6,166 bases of DNA, taken from CAYVJW01 sp964451885 (GTDB lineage Bacteria > Patescibacteriota > Gracilibacteria > UBA4473). The notes beneath the pieces are model-generated. The model had not been told where the DNA came from, did no database searches, and saw only the letters and a program-made list of their open reading frames with translations. The first letter of the stretch is position 1. Each line of letters begins with the position of its first letter. Below, one piece after another: positions 4,076 through 6,166 of the stretch. The stretch lies in NCBI GenBank assembly GCA_964451885.1, contig CAYVJW010000097.1, positions 1 through 6,166 of the forward strand. Reading direction: 5' to 3'. The position numbers and the translations under genes were made by a program.

Positions 4076-5062
4076 TTAACAAATTCTCGGCACAATCTGC
4101 CCTGACGGCATCACCAAAACCCTCGAACCAAGATCAGTCTTCAAAACAACTTTCCCCATTTTTAATTTTTGTTTTACCTCCCCAATAACACAAGCCTCGG
4201 AATTAAATTTCCGCAACTTTTCTACTATCAAATCTGATTTTTCAGAAGAGGTAAAACAGATTATTCTCCCTTCATTCGCCAACTCAAACGGATCAATCCC
4301 CAGCAGCTGAGTAGCCGACTGGACGGCTTTTTTAACAGGAATACGCTCCTTCCATACCTCAATCTCAAAACCTTCCTCCCCGGCTATTTCATTCAAAGCC
4401 GCAGAAATCCCACCTCGAGTAGGATCTTTCGCACACTTTATTGCGTCGCGAATAGCCATCATTTCTTCCACCAAAGGCTTGGAATCCGAAACCACCTCCG
4501 TCTGAAAATCAAACCGCTGAGACAGGAGCGCCACTCCATGCTCCCCGATTCCCCCGGAAATAATTATCTTGTCCCCCTCTTTAAGAGATTCATTTAATAC
4601 CCTTTTAGCCATTCCAATCCCTGAAGTATTGATAACCACTTTATCGATAGCTCCCTTTTCCATAACTTTCGTATCCCCGGTCACTACGGGAATTTTATAC
4701 TGACTGGAAAGCGTTTTAATTGAGGACAATATTTCATCTAATTCCCCCCTGGAAAATCCCTCTTCCAAAACCAAAGAAAGAGATATCCCCAAAGGATCAG
4801 CCCCCATAACCGCCAAATCATTCACCGTTCCCGAAAAAGCCAAATGCCCGATATTTCCCCCCGGAAATTTAACAGGACTGACCACATAACTATCCGTCGT
4901 AAAACAAAGATGATCTCCATTTGAAAGCGGAAAAGTTGCTCCATCATTCGTAAAATTCGACCAGTCATTCCCCCTATAAAAATCCCCTACATAAAACTGC
5001 AGAAAACCCTGCATCTCTGATCCGCCGTTACCGTGCTCAAGACTAATTAACGAATTTTCCAT
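4076..5062 (-). CDS. hypE: Hydrogenase maturation factor HypE (carbamoyl dehydratase)
   Basis: HypE takes a carbamoyl group from HypF onto its C-terminal cysteine and, with ATP, dehydrates it to a thiocyanate that supplies CN ligands to the iron of [NiFe] hydrogenases through HypC-HypD. The 328-residue length is usual. Visible motifs are LEHGNGG (8-14), FTTDSYVVSP (54-63), GTVNDLAVMGADP (78-90), VTGDTKV (127-133), DPTRGG (213-218) and the terminal P-R-I-C with the carrier C328. The PurM-type ATP-binding and catalytic parts all seem present. The ATG lies inside the end of the preceding gene (16-base overlap, different frame), so translation is probably coupled. No other hyp or hydrogenase gene is in the window. 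SelD, ThiL and PurM relatives are excluded by the PRIC end and the PGG.IG...GTVNDL block. Confidence 0.96.
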   Translation of the reverse strand: MENSLISLEHGNGGSEMQGFLQFYVGDFYRGNDWSNFTNDGATFPLSNGDHLCFTTDSYVVSPVKFPGGNIGHLAFSGTVNDLAVMGADPLGISLSLVLEEGFSRGELDEILSSIKTLSSQYKIPVVTGDTKVMEKGAIDKVVINTSGIGMAKRVLNESLKEGDKIIISGGIGEHGVALLSQRFDFQTEVVSDSKPLVEEMMAIRDAIKCAKDPTRGGISAALNEIAGEEGFEIEVWKERIPVKKAVQSATQLLGIDPFELANEGRIICFTSSEKSDLIVEKLRKFNSEACVIGEVKQKLKMGKVVLKTDLGSRVLVMPSGQIVPRIC

Positions 5063-5697
5063 CTTTTTCTCACGCGAAGACGTTGTCCATGAGCTCCCAT
5101 AATATAATAAAAATTAGGATCATCGTCCATATTAATGATGGAAGCACCATTCGCTCGATGAGATATTTCCCCGACAACTCTATCTGGAACGCTACTTCTT
5201 CCTTTCTTCACTTCTCTTTTCATGATATTATCATTGGCAATATTACTGATACAGTTCGCAACTTCAGCATAAACATCATGTCCAATAAGAACTCCATCTT
5301 CTCTACCAAAATTTTCTCCTACGGAAGGATCATCCGGAATCCACATGCCATTTTTACTTACCTCCCTCATAAATTTATCACTTTCAATAAAAGCAGATAC
5401 CGCGGCCACAAGCGCGTTTGATTTGTTGTAGTCAGACTCCTCCTTCATTACGACATTTATAAATCCTATCAAAGAAAAAACCACATCTTTCGAAAGCACT
5501 TTCTGTCTTTCCATATACTCTCTTTTTCTTTCTTCATTGTCATATATCCCTTTTGTATCAATATCATTAAATAATTCAGCAAATCCATTAACCAAACGAA
5601 CGTATTCAGCAGTTTGAAAAAAAGGTTCAATTTTTGTCTGAATAGAAAGCAATAACTCTTCATCCGTTGGTCCCGAATCCAGTCTTCTTTTAGGCAT
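5047..5697 (-). CDS. Hypothetical protein, 216 residues, overlapping hypE
   Basis: I do not recognise this protein. It appears soluble and mostly helical. It has a charged N-terminus (MPKRRLDSGPTDEELLLSIQ), an acidic/basic stretch around 55-70 (NEERKREYMERQK), a hydrophobic patch near 73-83 (VVFSLIGFINVV) too short for a confident membrane span, and a strikingly basic end (GQRLRVRKRWKIR). No signal peptide and no clear metal or nucleotide motif is seen. The start ATG at 5697 has an AT-rich leader without a Shine-Dalgarno sequence, and a TTGACA promoter lies about 45 bases upstream. Its stop overlaps the hypE start by 16 bases, so the two form an operon. The basic tail could bind nucleic acid or an acidic partner; that is only a guess. 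A link to hydrogenase maturation is suggested by the overlap alone. Confidence 0.8.
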   Translation of the reverse strand: MPKRRLDSGPTDEELLLSIQTKIEPFFQTAEYVRLVNGFAELFNDIDTKGIYDNEERKREYMERQKVLSKDVVFSLIGFINVVMKEESDYNKSNALVAAVSAFIESDKFMREVSKNGMWIPDDPSVGENFGREDGVLIGHDVYAEVANCISNIANDNIMKREVKKGRSSVPDRVVGEISHRANGASIINMDDDPNFYYIMGAHGQRLRVRKRWKIR

Positions 5698-5719
5698 TTT
5701 ATTATTAAATTATGAATCA

Positions 5720-5747
5720 AAAATAATTAGTATTTATCATTTGTCAA
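5720..5747 (-). promoter_or_regulatory. Promoter of the unknown gene-hypE operon
   Basis: On the minus strand a consensus -35 TTGACA (5747-5742) is followed after 16 bases by TATTTT (5725-5720). The -10 is only 4 of 6, and other AT-rich boxes lie nearby, so the exact start is uncertain. The -35 overlaps the left arm of the inverted repeat at 5739-5767. Confidence 0.45.
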
Positions 5748-5767
5748 TTTTTTCATAGCTGACAAAT
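5739..5767. promoter_or_regulatory. Inverted repeat between divergent promoters, possible operator
   Basis: Perfect 8-base arms ATTTGTCA (5739-5746) and TGACAAAT (5760-5767) are 13 bases apart. The left arm overlaps the minus-strand -35 (TTGACA) and the right arm overlaps a plus-strand -35 (CTGACA). A dimeric regulator bound here would affect both directions. Alternatively the symmetry arises merely from two -35 boxes facing away from each other. Confidence 0.4.
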
Positions 5768-5786
5768 AGTATTTTTATTATAAAAT
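5759..5786 (+). promoter_or_regulatory. Candidate promoter for the plus-strand reading frame
   Basis: CTGACA (5759-5764) and TAAAAT (5781-5786) are 16 bases apart, each one mismatch from consensus. They lie about 60 bases before the ATG at 5848. Confidence 0.35.
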
Positions 5787-5847
5787 GGCTTGATAAATTA
5801 TTTTATGTGATTATAAATATTAACGTACTACCTAAATCTCACTAATT

Positions 5848-6145
5848 ATGGGCCCCGATAAACTAGCTGAACTTTTCCACCAGGAAATAACAACTGCAAA
5901 AAATACTGAAAAGCCCCCATCTCTTTAATGAAGAAAAACAAACAAACAATATTCTCGACTTTCTAATTGATAATAAACAATCTGGTCCATGTATAGTCGT
6001 ATTGAGCACGAAAGTAAGCAGAAGAATTAATAAAATCATAGATGAAGAAAGTTCATATGATACAATACATAAGAGAATTAGTAACCTATTTGTAGGTATC
6101 CTACGTAAATATTTGGCAAAGTTCCATTTTGATGTGATGTGTTGA
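5848..6145 (+). pseudogene. Small hypothetical gene interrupted by a frameshift at a C-run
   Basis: The ATG at 5848 (MGPDKLAELFHQEITTAKN) opens a 26-codon frame that stops at TAA 5926. A second frame, open from 5891 and lacking an ATG until its penultimate codon, continues as FNEEKQTNNILDFLIDNK, later VVLSTKVSRRINKIID and IHKRISNLFVGILRKYL, to TGA 6143-6145. Removing one C from the five-C run at 5914-5918 joins them into a protein of about 98 residues with an even, charged, helical composition. I recognise no family. It may be a decayed gene, a real one-base insertion, a sequencing or assembly error, or a programmed shift; a bare C5 run is not a classic slippery site. No Shine-Dalgarno sequence precedes the ATG. 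Bases 6146-6166 hold nothing I can identify. Confidence 0.45.
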
Positions 6146-6166
6146 GAAGTAAACTGATAAAAATAT

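Noticed and set aside
4076..5062. Selenophosphate synthetase (SelD), ThiL or PurM instead of HypE
   Set aside because: The terminal PRIC, the PGG-x-IG segment and GTVNDLAVMGA are HypE features; SelD's N-terminal Cys/Sec motif is absent.
5083..5421. 112-codon plus-strand frame, and an 83-codon minus-strand frame at 5469-5720
   Set aside because: Both are shadows of the 216-residue gene (antisense and shifted frame) without independent evidence.
288..5697. Recoded UGA (glycine), as in Gracilibacteria or Absconditabacteria
   Set aside because: The six intact genes, including 564-codon recJ, contain no internal TGA and use normal glycine codons, so the standard code fits.
1..6166. CRISPR array or phage genes
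   Set aside because: No regularly spaced direct repeats and no phage structural, integrase or lysis proteins were seen.

Overview
The window (6,166 bases, AT-rich) carries six intact protein genes and one tRNA gene, all on the minus strand. Around them lie mobile-element debris, small palindromes and one short broken-looking reading frame on the plus strand. None of the starts has a convincing Shine-Dalgarno sequence. Several promoters can be read as TTGACA/TTGACT plus a TATAAT/TATATA box. The mix of a bacterial RecJ, a HypE, a RelBE-superfamily toxin-antitoxin pair, an RNHCP zinc protein and an encoded-CCA tRNA-His indicates a bacterium. The RNHCP protein, the AT-rich leaders and the GTAG-containing palindromes suggest Patescibacteria (candidate phyla radiation); this is an inference, not shown by the sequence. 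The standard code fits: long frames run without internal TGA.

Layout, left to right. 1-102: C-terminal scrap of an IS4-type transposase (minus). 79-242: a ~160-base imperfect palindrome that folds almost end to end. 267-1982: recJ with its terminator and promoter. 2063-2358: a half palindrome and the tail of a second, IS91-like transposase (plus), abutting the recJ promoter region. 2468-2652: a promoter, a hairpin and an intrinsic terminator that together look like an unannotated small RNA (minus). 2727-2858: two palindromic repeats. 2856-2931: tRNA-His(GUG), with a 59-base hairpin just upstream. 3141-4071: a three-gene cassette, DinJ/RelB-like antitoxin, YafQ-like toxin and RNHCP protein, behind its own promoter. 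4076-5697: hypE preceded by an overlapping gene of unknown function. 5698-6166: a divergent control region and a frameshifted small reading frame.

How the genes work together. RecJ is housekeeping DNA repair. The toxin-antitoxin pair is self-contained, with toxin directly behind antitoxin. RNHCP lies only six bases behind the toxin, so it is probably co-transcribed. HypE makes the cyanide ligand of [NiFe] hydrogenases and needs HypF, HypC and HypD, none of which is in this window. Its only operon partner is the unknown 216-residue protein.

The best candidates for something undescribed are the structured RNA at 2468-2617, the long palindrome at 79-242 with its strikingly one-sided G-U pairing, and a family of small palindromes that touches the recJ 5' region, the tRNA-His CCA end and the last codons of the RNHCP gene.
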